Positions 8,938-18,156 of a stretch of 64,000 nucleotides of DNA are shown here, piece after piece. This DNA is from CAJQGY01 sp964523375. Lineage in GTDB: Bacteria; Pseudomonadota; Gammaproteobacteria; Magnimaribacterales; D2472. The stretch lies in assembly GCA_964523375.1 (NCBI GenBank), contig CAZFYG010000007.1:1-64000 (forward strand). The letters run 5' to 3'. Position numbers and translations under genes: made by a program. The number at the start of each line of letters is the position of its first letter. Position 1 is the stretch's first letter. The notes beneath the pieces are model-generated. The model had not been told where the DNA came from. It made no database searches and saw nothing but the letters and a program-made list of their open reading frames with translations.

Positions 8938-10024
8938 ATCTATATATATAGGTGTCATGACCGGAACAAGCTGCGATGCAATAGATATATCTTTTATATC
9001 AATATCCAAAAAGGTGAGTTTAGAATTCTTCCACAGCATCAAGATTCCAAAAAAAACCCAAACTGAAATAAAAAATTTAATCACATCTAATGAAGTTTCC
9101 TTGAGCACATTGGGTAAAATAAATAAAGATATTGGTGAGATGTACTCTCGAGCAATAGAAAAATCTATTTTGCTAAGTGGGCTACAAAAAAAAGATATAA
9201 AAGGAATTGCTCTATCAGGACAGACTGTTTGGCATGAAATTAATAAAGGCAAAGGATTTTCAATGCAGCTTGGAGATCCAAATATAGTTGCAGCAGATTT
9301 GAATATACCAGTAATTGATAATTTAAGAGGTATGCATATTGCGACTGGAGGTCATGGTGCCCCGCTTGTGCCTGAATTCCATCATGATATTTTTTACAAG
9401 AAAAATAAAAAGGTTCTTATTGTAAATATTGGAGGAATATCTAACTTCACATACATTAAAAATAGAAGTGAGTTTTTTGGAAGCGATATTGGTCCTGGAA
9501 ACGCGCTAATGGATGCGTATTGTCAAAAAAATCTTGATAGGCCTTTTGATAAGAATGGTGCTGTTGCCTCAAAGGGAATTGTTTTAGAGAAAGAATTAAA
9601 GCGACTCATATCGTTGAAGTTTTTTAGCGATCCTTTTCCTAAATCAACAGGTAAAGAGCTATTTAACTATGAGCTAATTGGTAAATCTCTTTTATCTGAG
9701 TCCCCAAAAGACATACTGGCTACACTTACTGAGCTTACAGCCCTATCAATTCAAGTTGCGGTTCAGGAAAATAAATTCCTGCCAAATGACATTGTTATAT
9801 GTGGTGGAGGTGTAAAGAATAAGTTTTTACTTGAAAGAATTTCTAAACTATTAGATGTTAATGTCACCACTTCTGAGGATGAGGGGTTTAACTCTCAAGC
9901 TATAGAGTCAATGGCTTTTGCTTGGTTTGGTTTTAGGAGGTTAAATAATATCCAATCTATGGTTCAAATTAGCAATAAAATTGTAAAAAAAGCTTTGCTA
10001 GGATCACTTACAAGCTCTAAATAG
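8921..10024 (+). CDS. anmK: Anhydro-N-acetylmuramic acid kinase
   Basis: Phosphorylates and opens 1,6-anhydro-MurNAc released during murein turnover, giving MurNAc-6-phosphate. The ATP-binding start IGVMTGTSCDAIDI (residues 9-22), SGQTVWHE, the GGHGAPLVPEFH motif (about 143-154), NIGGISNF and the C-terminal ICGGGVKN (about 291-298) are all characteristic. The listed start is the first ATG. The second ATG (8930, residue 4) aligns equally well and would give 364 residues. It sits directly after the cell-wall endopeptidase, fitting a recycling role. The 3' end overlaps erpA tail to tail by 8 bases. Confidence 0.95.
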   Translation: MIRMSKSIYIGVMTGTSCDAIDISFISISKKVSLEFFHSIKIPKKTQTEIKNLITSNEVSLSTLGKINKDIGEMYSRAIEKSILLSGLQKKDIKGIALSGQTVWHEINKGKGFSMQLGDPNIVAADLNIPVIDNLRGMHIATGGHGAPLVPEFHHDIFYKKNKKVLIVNIGGISNFTYIKNRSEFFGSDIGPGNALMDAYCQKNLDRPFDKNGAVASKGIVLEKELKRLISLKFFSDPFPKSTGKELFNYELIGKSLLSESPKDILATLTELTALSIQVAVQENKFLPNDIVICGGGVKNKFLLERISKLLDVNVTTSEDEGFNSQAIESMAFAWFGFRRLNNIQSMVQISNKIVKKALLGSLTSSK

Positions 10025-10361
10025 TAAACGATTCCCCACAGCCACAAGTTGTTTTGGCATTTGGATTATTAATTATAAATTTAGCACCTGACAAGTCTTC
10101 TTTGAAGTCTAGCGTTGAGCCATATAGATATGGGTAGGACATTGAATCTAAAAGTACAGAGAAATCCCCAAACTTTATAATATCGTCATCAAATGCCTCC
10201 TCATTATCAAATTTGAATCCATATTGAAAACCGGAGCAACCGCCTCCGGTCACATAAACTCTAAATTTTGATTGCAAGCCATCTCCACTGGACATAACTT
10301 TTCTAATCCTACTCATCGCGGCATCTGTAAGATCAATAGATTTGTTGGTCTCAGTAGTCAT
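10017..10361 (-). CDS. erpA: A-type iron-sulfur cluster carrier ErpA
   Basis: A 114-residue carrier that passes Fe-S clusters to apoproteins, essential for isoprenoid synthesis (IspG/IspH) in E. coli. The three cluster-binding cysteines are in place: C42 in GGGCSGFQY, and C106 and C108 in the terminal TTCGCGESF. The length is identical to E. coli ErpA. It has a visible Shine-Dalgarno (AAGGAT) before the ATG, unlike several neighbours. IscA or SufA is the alternative, but the length and lone position next to hemL/hemJ favour ErpA. Confidence 0.93.
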   Translation of the reverse strand: MTTETNKSIDLTDAAMSRIRKVMSSGDGLQSKFRVYVTGGGCSGFQYGFKFDNEEAFDDDIIKFGDFSVLLDSMSYPYLYGSTLDFKEDLSGAKFIINNPNAKTTCGCGESFTI

Positions 10362-10439
10362 AATTATCCTTAATATACTACATTTATAATATTTATTACT
10401 TAACAGAATAAATTTTCATAACAGTATAAAATATTAGAT

Positions 10440-10871
10440 ATGAATCTATATCTCATTTTCAAGTCCTTCCATATCTTCTTTATGGTTGCATGGTTTGCTG
10501 GGATATTTTATTTACCTCGTCTTTTTGTAAATCACATTGAGGCTTCTAATGAGGATATTAAAAATCAGTTATTAGGAATGGAGAGGCGTCTGATAAGATT
10601 TATTACACCACTTGGTATTTTATCTGTTGTGTTTGGACTTCTTATGGCATATCTATCAGGGAATTTCCTTAATTTTTTATCACAAGACTGGATAATGTTA
10701 AAAATTAGCATTGTTTTTGGTCTCATTTGGTACCAACTTTTTTGTTATCAAATAATAAATAAGCTTGAATGCAATAGTCTTAAATGGAGCTCTTTTAAAA
10801 TGAGGCTGTTCAATGAATTACCTGTTCTATTTTTGATAGTTGGCATTTTTGCTGCGGTGTATAAATTTTAA
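10440..10871 (+). CDS. hemJ: Protoporphyrinogen IX oxidase HemJ
   Basis: A membrane protein of 143 residues with four predicted helices (about 5-25, 53-73, 83-103, 122-141). It matches the HemJ/UPF0093 pattern: His11 in the first helix, WFAGIFYLPRLFVNH, an ERRLIRFITP loop and WIMLKISIVFGLIWYQ. HemJ oxidises protoporphyrinogen IX in the next-to-last step of haem synthesis. The adjacent hemL, an early haem-pathway gene, supports this. TAAAAT at 10427-10432 ends 7 bases before the ATG, again leaderless in appearance. Confidence 0.9.
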   Translation: MNLYLIFKSFHIFFMVAWFAGIFYLPRLFVNHIEASNEDIKNQLLGMERRLIRFITPLGILSVVFGLLMAYLSGNFLNFLSQDWIMLKISIVFGLIWYQLFCYQIINKLECNSLKWSSFKMRLFNELPVLFLIVGIFAAVYKF

Positions 10872-10934
10872 ATTGCTTTTTTATGTGTGTTCATTTTTTG
10901 ATATGATAACGACCTTTCTAAGGACACATATAAA

Positions 10935-12221
10935 TTGAATAAAATAGAAAAATCATTAAAGCTTTTTTTAGAAGCGAAACAATTAATGCCTGGAGGTGTG
11001 AACTCACCTGTGCGTGCATTTAAAAATATAAAGGGTAGTCCTATATTTTTTAAAAGTGCAAAAGGGCCATTTCTGCATGATGTTGATGACAACAAATATA
11101 TAGATTACATAGGATCATGGGGGCCAATGATTATGGGCCATTCTCATGAAAAAATTATAGAGGCAGTTAAAAGGCAGGTTGATCTTGGTACAAGTTATGG
11201 TGCCCCCACTGCATTAGAAACAGATGTGGCAAGACTGATCAAAAAAGCAGTTCCAAGTATTGAAAAAATTAGAATGGTTAACTCTGGGACAGAAGCGACA
11301 ATGAGTGCAATAAGATTAGCACGAGGGTTTACCAACAAAGAAAAAATTATAAAGTTTGATGGTTGCTATCATGGTCATGTTGACTCCCTTTTAATAAAAG
11401 CTGGCTCGGGTGTCTCGACTTTCGGTTTGCCAGATTCCCCCGGTGTGCCTAAGGATCTGGCAAAATTAACTTATAGTGTTCCTTATAATGATATAGATGC
11501 GTTTACTGATATATTTGAAGGAATTAAGGATGATGTTGCCGCAGTAATAGTTGAGCCTGTTGCAGGCAATATGGGGTTTGTTCCTGGATCAGAAAATTTT
11601 CTCAAGACCATAAGAAAGATCACTAGTGAGAATAACTCACTTTTAATTTTTGATGAGGTCATGTCTGGTTTTAGAGTTTCGCTGGGTGGCGCTCAGGAAA
11701 TATTTGACATTAAACCTGATCTTACTGCTTTGGGTAAAGTTATTGGCGGAGGTCTTCCAGTTGGAGCTTTTGGAGGTTCGGAGAAAATAATGAACTACCT
11801 TGCTCCAGAAGGCCCGGTATATCAAGCTGGTACTTTATCGGGCAATCCATTGGCTATGTCTGCCGGGTCTGCACTATTGGAACTCTTGATAGAAAAGGAT
11901 CCATATGATGAGCTTGAAAAAAAATCATCAAGCCTTTTAAGTGGAATGTCCAAGATCATGCAATCAAAAGGTATAGAGTTTTCTCACGCCCAAATTGGAG
12001 GGATGTTTGGTTTTTTCTTCGCAGAAAAACTTCCTAAAAACTTCAATGAAGTTGCTGCAACAGATGATGTTATTTTTATAAAATTCCTGACTCAATGCAT
12101 GCTTAGCGGGATTTATTTTGCCCCATCTAAGTTTGAAGCAGGTTTCATTTCTACAACTCATTCAAATGACGTTATTGATTTAACACTTTCAAAAATTGAA
12201 AAAATTATGGAGAAATTTTAA
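10935..12221 (+). CDS. hemL: Glutamate-1-semialdehyde 2,1-aminomutase
   Basis: A PLP enzyme of 428 residues that makes 5-aminolevulinate in the C5 haem pathway. Seen: LMPGGVNSPVRAFKNI near the start, NSGTEATMSAIRLARG, DGCYHGH, FDEVMSGFRVSLGG and the PLP lysine K268 in ALGKVIGGGLPVGAFGG. Translation appears to begin at TTG 10935, since this gives the family N-terminus and no ATG fits. It follows hemJ by 63 bases and runs directly into the next gene (stop TAA, then ATG with no spacing). Confidence 0.97.
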   Translation: MNKIEKSLKLFLEAKQLMPGGVNSPVRAFKNIKGSPIFFKSAKGPFLHDVDDNKYIDYIGSWGPMIMGHSHEKIIEAVKRQVDLGTSYGAPTALETDVARLIKKAVPSIEKIRMVNSGTEATMSAIRLARGFTNKEKIIKFDGCYHGHVDSLLIKAGSGVSTFGLPDSPGVPKDLAKLTYSVPYNDIDAFTDIFEGIKDDVAAVIVEPVAGNMGFVPGSENFLKTIRKITSENNSLLIFDEVMSGFRVSLGGAQEIFDIKPDLTALGKVIGGGLPVGAFGGSEKIMNYLAPEGPVYQAGTLSGNPLAMSAGSALLELLIEKDPYDELEKKSSSLLSGMSKIMQSKGIEFSHAQIGGMFGFFFAEKLPKNFNEVAATDDVIFIKFLTQCMLSGIYFAPSKFEAGFISTTHSNDVIDLTLSKIEKIMEKF

Positions 12222-13223
12222 ATGTCATACGATATAAGTGCGCTTGGAAATGCATTGGTTGATACTCAGTTTATGGTGGACTACGACTTTCTTAAAGAAT
12301 TTGACCTCGAAGCTAATCAAATGGTACTTGTTTCTGCAGAAGATCAAAAACCAATTCTTGAAAGACTCAAGAGCTTGAATTATGAATCAGTATCGGATTG
12401 TGGAGGTTCTGCAACAAACTCTTTAGTTGCCGCATCCAACTATGGATCAAAATGCCACCATGTATGTAGAGTGTCTGACGATAAAGATGGCAATATGTAT
12501 ATTAATAGCCTCAAACAGGCAGGAGTAGCCCATATAGGAATAAGCGATAGAAATGGTGACCTTCCGACTGGAAAATGCCTAATCCTTGTAACACCTGATG
12601 CAAAAAGAACAATGATTAGTATGTTAGGCGTAAGTGAATTCCTTGGTGAAGAAGACATTGACTATGATGTGGTCGAAAGCTCTAGGATTTTTTATATTGA
12701 AGGATACATGGTTACAAGCGAGGAGAATTTTAATGCTGTTATTTCAGTTCTTGAGCACTTAAAGGGGAAAAATATTATTAAAGCCCTTTCTTTAGCTGAT
12801 GCTGGCCTTGTAAAAATTTTTAAGGACAGATTTGATAAAATAGAGTCTTATGGGCTTGATATGATCTTCTGCAATGATGATGAAGCTATTGCTTTTTCAC
12901 AGACCCAATCTATTGATGAAGCTATTTCTTTCTATAAACAAAAGGAATACATTACAGCAGTCACAAGAGGTGCAGATGGAAGCTCTGTTGTCACAGCTGG
13001 AAAAGTGATTAATACTGCTGCTGAAAAAATTGACCCAATTGATACCAATGGTGCTGGAGATATGTTTGCTGGTTCGTTCATGCATGCTTATCTAGAAGGT
13101 AGTAATTTGTCACAATGCTCATCATTTGCAAATTTTGCTTCATCGCTTGTTGTTACAACATTTGGGCCTCGGGTCTCTAGTGAGAAATATAGTCAAATTT
13201 TAAATAAATTAAGAAAAGGCTAG
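12222..13223 (+). CDS. PfkB-family kinase, probable adenosine kinase
   Basis: A ribokinase-fold protein of 333 residues. The N-terminal segment (ALGNALVDTQ, then SDCGGSATNSLVAAS near 60-75) and the C-terminal anion-hole motif DTNGAGDMFAGSF with catalytic Asp280 define the PfkB family. The pattern CGGSATNS with SMLGVSEFL resembles gammaproteobacterial proteins annotated as adenosine kinase, which would salvage adenosine to AMP. This would suit the adenosine released by ahcY elsewhere in the window. Another sugar or nucleoside substrate cannot be excluded from sequence alone. It starts one base after hemL ends, so it is probably in the same transcript. Confidence 0.8.
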   Translation: MSYDISALGNALVDTQFMVDYDFLKEFDLEANQMVLVSAEDQKPILERLKSLNYESVSDCGGSATNSLVAASNYGSKCHHVCRVSDDKDGNMYINSLKQAGVAHIGISDRNGDLPTGKCLILVTPDAKRTMISMLGVSEFLGEEDIDYDVVESSRIFYIEGYMVTSEENFNAVISVLEHLKGKNIIKALSLADAGLVKIFKDRFDKIESYGLDMIFCNDDEAIAFSQTQSIDEAISFYKQKEYITAVTRGADGSSVVTAGKVINTAAEKIDPIDTNGAGDMFAGSFMHAYLEGSNLSQCSSFANFASSLVVTTFGPRVSSEKYSQILNKLRKG

Positions 13224-13277
13224 TAAATATGCCCTCTATCTGATATTTTCTCCACCCTAAAAAAACTAAATTAAGTA

Positions 13278-13884
13278 ATGCCTGTAAAAAAAACAACAGA
13301 AACAAAATCAACTAAAAAAACAGTGGCTAAGAAANNNNNNNNNNNNNNNNNNNNNNNNNNNNNNNNNNNNNNNNNNNNNNNNNNNNNNNNNNNNNNNNNN
13401 NNNNNNNNNNNNNNNNNNNNNNNNNNNNNNNNNNGCTAAGAAAAAACCTAAACTCAAGGTTGTTGCAACTACTAATAAATCAAAGATTGCTCCTTATAAG
13501 GCTAAGAAAAAAGAAAAATATATGAGCGCTGCTATGAAGAGACACTTCACAGCTGTTTTGGTGAACTGGAAAGAGCATCTTTTTGACGAAATGCAAAAAA
13601 CATTTGATCATCTTAAAACAAAAGGTGAAACTTATGCTGACCCTATAGATAGAGCCTCTCAGGAAGAAGAGTTTGCATTTGAATTAAGGACTAGAGATAG
13701 GGAAAGAAAGCTTATTAACAAGATTAGCATCTCTCTCGACAAGATTAAAAATGATGATTATGGTTGGTGTGATTCTTGCGGCGATGAGATAGGTATAAAA
13801 AGGCTTGAGGCAAGACCAACTGCAACACATTGCATCGATTGTAAAACGCTAGATGAAATCAAGGAAAAACAACTAAATGGTTAA
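13278..13884 (+). CDS. dksA: RNA polymerase-binding factor DksA with Lys/Ala-rich N-terminal extension (interrupted by gap)
   Basis: DksA binds the RNA polymerase secondary channel and works with ppGpp on rRNA and amino-acid promoters. The conserved part begins upstream of Met13522, since PYKAKKKEKYMSAAMKRHF aligns with the E. coli segment before and around EEYMNEAQLAHF. The family motifs follow: DPIDRASQEEEF, LRTRDRERKLI, and a four-cysteine zinc finger (CDSCGDE...CIDC). The reading frame is open back to the gap at 13435 and continues on the other side from ATG 13278 (MPVKKTTETKSTKKTVAKK). The extension is rich in lysine, alanine and threonine, like histone H1 tails. Its true length is hidden by the gap. 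Confidence 0.9.
13335..13434. other. Assembly gap of 100 N
   Basis: Exactly 100 unknown bases, the usual placeholder for a gap of unknown size. The same 9 bases, GCTAAGAAA (Ala-Lys-Lys), flank both sides (13326-13334 and 13435-13443). The assembler therefore probably stopped at a tandem Ala/Lys codon repeat inside dksA. The frame is not preserved across 100 N, so the filler length is not the real one. Confidence 0.98.
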
Positions 13885-13919
13885 ACATACTTTGTATATG
13901 AAACTATTTACGAGACGAT

Positions 13920-15146
13920 TTGTTAGATAATAATAAAATTAGTAAGTTTGCAATTTCAATTGTGGACGAACTCCAAAAAAATAATTATGAGGCATACCTG
14001 GTAGGTGGCTGTGTTAGAGATCTATTGTGTAATATGTCTCCTAAAGATTTTGATATAGCTACGAATGCTACCCCTGAGCAGGTCAGAAAGGTCTTCAAAG
14101 CCTCCAGAATAATTGGTAAAAGATTTAGACTTGTTCATGTTTTTAATAGAAACGAGCTTATAGAGGTTGCCACCTTTAGATCAGATGCGGGGTCCAGTAG
14201 TAATCAAATAATTAAAGATGATCAAGGAAAAATTTTAAGAGATAATATTTGGGGAAGCATTGAAGATGACTGTAAAAGAAGGGATTTTACTGTTAATGCG
14301 CTCTACTACTGCCCTATTTCAAAAAAAATACAGGATTTTAGCAACGGCTTAACTCACATAAACAAAAAGTCTATTGTATCTCTTGGGGATCCACAGAAAA
14401 GATTCGAAGAAGATCCGGTTAGAAGTCTTAGGGCAATTCGATTTAGCTCCAAGCTCGGCTTTAAGTTAGAGAATACAGTCAAAGATGCTATTTACGATAA
14501 AAGCTATCTTCTTGCAGATATATCAAATGCAAGAATGTTTGATGAGTTTTGTAAAATATTCCTGGGCGGAGATGGAGAAAAAAACTTAAATAAACTGGAT
14601 TCGTTTGGTCTCTTAAAATACCTTGTTGCTTCAAGCCCTGATAATGACTACGCTAAAAAAGTTATGCTGGAAGCGGTAAAAAATACAGACTCCAGGGTAA
14701 AGAATAACCAGTCTAAGACTCCTGGGTTTCTAATTGCTGCCCTCCTCTGGCCTTCTTTATTGAAAGAATGTTCAAACAAGGAAGGAATAAACATTCGCAA
14801 ATTCTTTAGATCTATGGACAAGGTCTTAAAAAGCCAGCAACAAAAAACTGCAATACCAAGAAAATTTTACAATTACATAAAAGATATTTGGGTTCTTCAG
14901 CTTAAGCTTCATAGCAGAATTGGAAATCAGCCCTATAAGCTTATTAAACATCCGAGGTTTAGAGCTGCATTTGATTTTATGTTAGTCAGAGAGAGAGCAG
15001 CAAAAATAAAAGCCGGTCCAGGTGATTGGTGGGATAGCTTTCAAAAAGATGACGATGCGCTAAAAAGAAAGCTCATAGACTCAATTAAAGAAAAAAGTGA
15101 TGAAGATTCATTCAAAAAATTTGGATTCTCCGAGGAGTTGGGATAA
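13920..15146 (+). CDS. pcnB: Poly(A) polymerase I
   Basis: Adds 3' poly(A) tails to RNA and so marks it for decay. Nucleotidyltransferase signatures are clear: YLVGGCVRDLL (27-37), the catalytic acids D43 and D45 in PKDFDIATNA, and KRRDFTVNALYY near 120. EDPVRSLRAIRFSSKLGF near 165 is the bridging helix shared with CCA-adding enzymes. The basic C-terminal region argues for PcnB rather than a CCA-adding enzyme. At 408 residues it is shorter than E. coli PcnB (about 465). The start is TTG 13920. It is 35 bases after dksA, which is also its neighbour in many gammaproteobacteria. Confidence 0.93.
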   Translation: MLDNNKISKFAISIVDELQKNNYEAYLVGGCVRDLLCNMSPKDFDIATNATPEQVRKVFKASRIIGKRFRLVHVFNRNELIEVATFRSDAGSSSNQIIKDDQGKILRDNIWGSIEDDCKRRDFTVNALYYCPISKKIQDFSNGLTHINKKSIVSLGDPQKRFEEDPVRSLRAIRFSSKLGFKLENTVKDAIYDKSYLLADISNARMFDEFCKIFLGGDGEKNLNKLDSFGLLKYLVASSPDNDYAKKVMLEAVKNTDSRVKNNQSKTPGFLIAALLWPSLLKECSNKEGINIRKFFRSMDKVLKSQQQKTAIPRKFYNYIKDIWVLQLKLHSRIGNQPYKLIKHPRFRAAFDFMLVRERAAKIKAGPGDWWDSFQKDDDALKRKLIDSIKEKSDEDSFKKFGFSEELG

Positions 15147-15172
15147 TCTAATAGAAAATAAATTTTAATTAG

Positions 15173-15838
15173 ATGAACCCAGCATTTGAAGAGGCACCAC
15201 TTCCAAAATACATAGCTGTTGAAGGTCCAATAGGGGTTGGCAAAACAACTCTTGCTAATAAGATTGCCAATACATTTAACTATGATGCATTTCTAGAAAG
15301 TCCGGCAGAAAATCCTTTTTTAAAGAATTTTTATAAAAACCCTAGTCAATCAGCTCTTGCTACCCAACTATTCTTTTTATTTCAAAGAATGCAGCAGATT
15401 CAAGACCTTAAGCAGAGAAGTTTATTTGAGAGCGTTAGAGTTGCTGATTTTTTAATACAAAAAGATAGGCTTTTTGCCGAAGTAACTCTTTCACAAGAAG
15501 AAATGAAGCTATATGACAACGTATATGATCATTTGACTATAGATGCCCCAACTCCAGATCTAGTTATATATCTTCAAGCACCGATAGATGTTTTGAAAAA
15601 TAGAATTACTAAAAGGGGCAATATTAATGAACAATTCCTTACTTTAGACTATTTAGAAAGATTAAATGATGCTTACTCAAGATTTTTCTTATATTACGAA
15701 GAGTCTCCTCTGCTAATTATTAATGCAGCAGATATAAATTTAGAATCTAATGATGGTGATTATGAATCTTTGATAACAAAAATTATGTCAAACCCCAAAG
15801 GCAAAAACTTTATAAACCCTCAGCCATCTATAATTTAA
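15173..15838 (+). CDS. Deoxynucleoside kinase (dAK/dGK family)
   Basis: A P-loop kinase of 221 residues that should phosphorylate deoxynucleosides for DNA-precursor salvage. Seen: the Walker A GPIGVGKTT (18-26), FLESPAENPFLKNFY substrate loop, an ERSLFES-like region (SLFESVRV near 83-90), PTPDLVIYLQAPIDVL near 140, and the lid arginines in RITKRGNINE. The gene follows pcnB, where many gammaproteobacteria have folK and then a related kinase; folK itself is absent here. The base specificity (adenine, guanine or cytosine) cannot be read from the sequence. Confidence 0.86.
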   Translation: MNPAFEEAPLPKYIAVEGPIGVGKTTLANKIANTFNYDAFLESPAENPFLKNFYKNPSQSALATQLFFLFQRMQQIQDLKQRSLFESVRVADFLIQKDRLFAEVTLSQEEMKLYDNVYDHLTIDAPTPDLVIYLQAPIDVLKNRITKRGNINEQFLTLDYLERLNDAYSRFFLYYEESPLLIINAADINLESNDGDYESLITKIMSNPKGKNFINPQPSII

Positions 15839-15841
15839 GCT

Positions 15842-17776
15842 GTGACAGAAGAAAAAATATATAGCCCGAAATCTCATGTTAAAAACCCTCACTTGGGTAG
15901 CATGGAAGAATTTCAATCTATGTATAAACAATCAATTGAAAACCCTAATCATTTTTTTGGCAAATTAGCTAAAGACAACCTTTCTTGGAGTAAAGATTTT
16001 GACGAAACTCATAATGGTAAGTTTTCAGATACAAGTTGGTTTAGTGGCGGTGAGCTTAATGTTAGCTATAACTGTATAGATAGGCATTTAAAAGATAGCG
16101 CACATAAAACTGCAATTATTTGGGAAGGAGATGAGACTGATAACTCTAAAGAAATTACATTTCAAGAACTGCATGATGAAGTCTGCAGATTCGCTAATGT
16201 ATTAAAAAGCTTAGGGGTGAAAAAGGGTTCTAGAGTATGCATATATATGCCTATGATTCCTGAAGTTGCTTATGCAATGTTAGCTTGCACAAGGATAGGT
16301 GCAATTCATTCTGTCGTCTTTGGGGGGTTTTCACCTGAATCGCTTAAAGACAGAATTATTGATGCTGATTGTGAAATAGTAATTACTGCTGATGAGGGTG
16401 TCAGAGGCGGCAAGCATGTGCCTTTGAAAAAAAACGTTGATGAAGCAGTTTCAAAATGCAGTATGGTAAAAAATGTTTTGGTTATAACTAGAACATCTGC
16501 GAAAATACCATGGAATGATAAGTTAGATATCTCCTACTCTGATATATCTGCGAATGTTAAAACAACGTGTGAAATTGAGCCGATGGCTGCTGAAGACCCA
16601 ATGTTCATACTTTACACATCGGGTTCAACAGGAAAGCCAAAGGGAGTATTACACTCTACAGCTGGGTACATGCTTGGTGCTCATGTAAGTTTTAAATATA
16701 TCTTTGGAATAAGGCCTGATGACAAATATTGGTGTACTGCCGATGTTGGGTGGATAACTGGCCATACCTATATTTTGTATGGGCCCTTATCTAATGGAAC
16801 GACAACATTAATGTTTGAAGGGGTTCCTACGTACCCCTCGGCTTCAAGATGTTGGGAAGTATGTGATAAATATAATCTAAGTATTTTTTATACTGCCCCT
16901 ACAGCAATTAGGGCATTGATGGCGCAAGGCAATGAACCTGTCCTTTCTACAAATAGATCGAGCTTAAGAATTTTAGGAACAGTTGGTGAACCAATTAACC
17001 CTGAGGCTTGGGATTGGTATTACAAAATAGTTGGTAATTCTAATTGCGATATAGTTGATACATGGTGGCAAACAGAAACCGGATCTGTTCTTATTTCCCC
17101 AATATCTGGAATTACTCCAACTAAACCTGGCTCAGCAACCCTTCCTTTTTTTGGTGTAAGGCCAGCCTTATATGATGAAAAAGGCAATTCATTAAATGGT
17201 GTTAACTCTGGCAATTTAGTTATTGAGTCATCATGGCCTAGTCAGATAAGAACTGTTTATGGCGATCATGAAAGAATGATTGATACTTATTTTAAGATGT
17301 ATAACGGAATTTATTTTACTGGTGATGGCGCTCGAAGAGATTCTGATGGCTATTATTGGATTACAGGTAGAGTTGATGATGTTCTTAATGTCTCTGGTCA
17401 CAGGCTTGGAACTGCAGAAGTTGAGAGCTCATTAGTTCTTCACCCATTTGTTGCGGAAGCTGCTGTTGTTGGTTTTGATCATCCAATAAAAGGCCAAGGT
17501 ATTTATGCCTATGTAACGCTTATGACAGGAAATATATTTACTGAAGAATTAAGGGTAGAGCTTAGAAATTTTGTAGGAAAAGAAATAGGCGCTATAGCGA
17601 AGCCAGATCTTATCCAGAATGCCCCTGGACTGCCTAAGACCAGATCAGGGAAAATTATGAGGCGTATTCTTCGGAAGATTGCTGAGGGTGAGTTTGATTC
17701 TCTTGGAGATACTTCAACATTGGCAGACCCTGCAGTTGTTGATAATCTTATTTCTAATAAGCAAAGTTTAAGTTGA
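15842..17776 (+). CDS. acsA: Acetyl-CoA synthetase
   Basis: Activates acetate to acetyl-CoA through acetyl-AMP. The enzyme has 644 residues, the usual length. Seen: the AMP-binding P-loop YTSGSTGKPKGVLHS near 255-269, the WWQTETGS motif near 405, YFTGDGARRD near 490, and TRSGKIMRRILRK at the C-terminus with Lys604, the residue acetylated by Pat-type enzymes in relatives. It appears to start at GTG 15842, 3 bases after the kinase stop, so the two are likely co-transcribed. It should also act on propionate weakly, as the family does. Confidence 0.97.
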   Translation: MTEEKIYSPKSHVKNPHLGSMEEFQSMYKQSIENPNHFFGKLAKDNLSWSKDFDETHNGKFSDTSWFSGGELNVSYNCIDRHLKDSAHKTAIIWEGDETDNSKEITFQELHDEVCRFANVLKSLGVKKGSRVCIYMPMIPEVAYAMLACTRIGAIHSVVFGGFSPESLKDRIIDADCEIVITADEGVRGGKHVPLKKNVDEAVSKCSMVKNVLVITRTSAKIPWNDKLDISYSDISANVKTTCEIEPMAAEDPMFILYTSGSTGKPKGVLHSTAGYMLGAHVSFKYIFGIRPDDKYWCTADVGWITGHTYILYGPLSNGTTTLMFEGVPTYPSASRCWEVCDKYNLSIFYTAPTAIRALMAQGNEPVLSTNRSSLRILGTVGEPINPEAWDWYYKIVGNSNCDIVDTWWQTETGSVLISPISGITPTKPGSATLPFFGVRPALYDEKGNSLNGVNSGNLVIESSWPSQIRTVYGDHERMIDTYFKMYNGIYFTGDGARRDSDGYYWITGRVDDVLNVSGHRLGTAEVESSLVLHPFVAEAAVVGFDHPIKGQGIYAYVTLMTGNIFTEELRVELRNFVGKEIGAIAKPDLIQNAPGLPKTRSGKIMRRILRKIAEGEFDSLGDTSTLADPAVVDNLISNKQSLS

Positions 17777-18156
17777 CAGGCTATATATTTAAATTCTTCC
17801 CTTTTGCTATATTGTTAAGTGGGTGCGCAATGAATGTTGAAGATTTTAATCCCAGCGGCCCAATTTCTTCTACAAGCATGATCGGATGTATGCAAAAACC
17901 AATGAGTCACCAACCGGTAATCTCAAAAAGAACGCCGATAATTATTGCATCGGAAAATGTAGTAACTTGCATGAGTAATGAGACTGAGCTTTCAACAAAA
18001 AATATAGATAGGTCTTTATTGTTGGCAAAAAAGAAAAAAGTTAAAACAACTCAAAAAGTCAGTTCAAGTGATAAATTTAAAAAAGAACTCAAAGATGCGG
18101 CTGATAAAAAAGAGTTTGAAAATATAGAAAAAGCAGTTTTAACGGAAGTTAATTAA
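17773..18156 (+). CDS. Small putative lipoprotein, function unknown
   Basis: A 127-residue protein that I do not recognise. It would begin at TTG 17773, overlapping the acsA stop by 4 bases (TTGA). This start gives a complete lipoprotein signal, hydrophobic from residue 5, with lipobox LLSGC at 15-19. The mature part is short and polar, with three further cysteines in its first half, then a lysine-rich and charged, probably helical tail (residues 85-125). Its end overlaps the convergent metallo-hydrolase gene by 8 bases. The coupling to acsA suggests shared transcription but says nothing firm about function. Confidence 0.6.
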   Translation: MTGYIFKFFPFAILLSGCAMNVEDFNPSGPISSTSMIGCMQKPMSHQPVISKRTPIIIASENVVTCMSNETELSTKNIDRSLLLAKKKKVKTTQKVSSSDKFKKELKDAADKKEFENIEKAVLTEVN

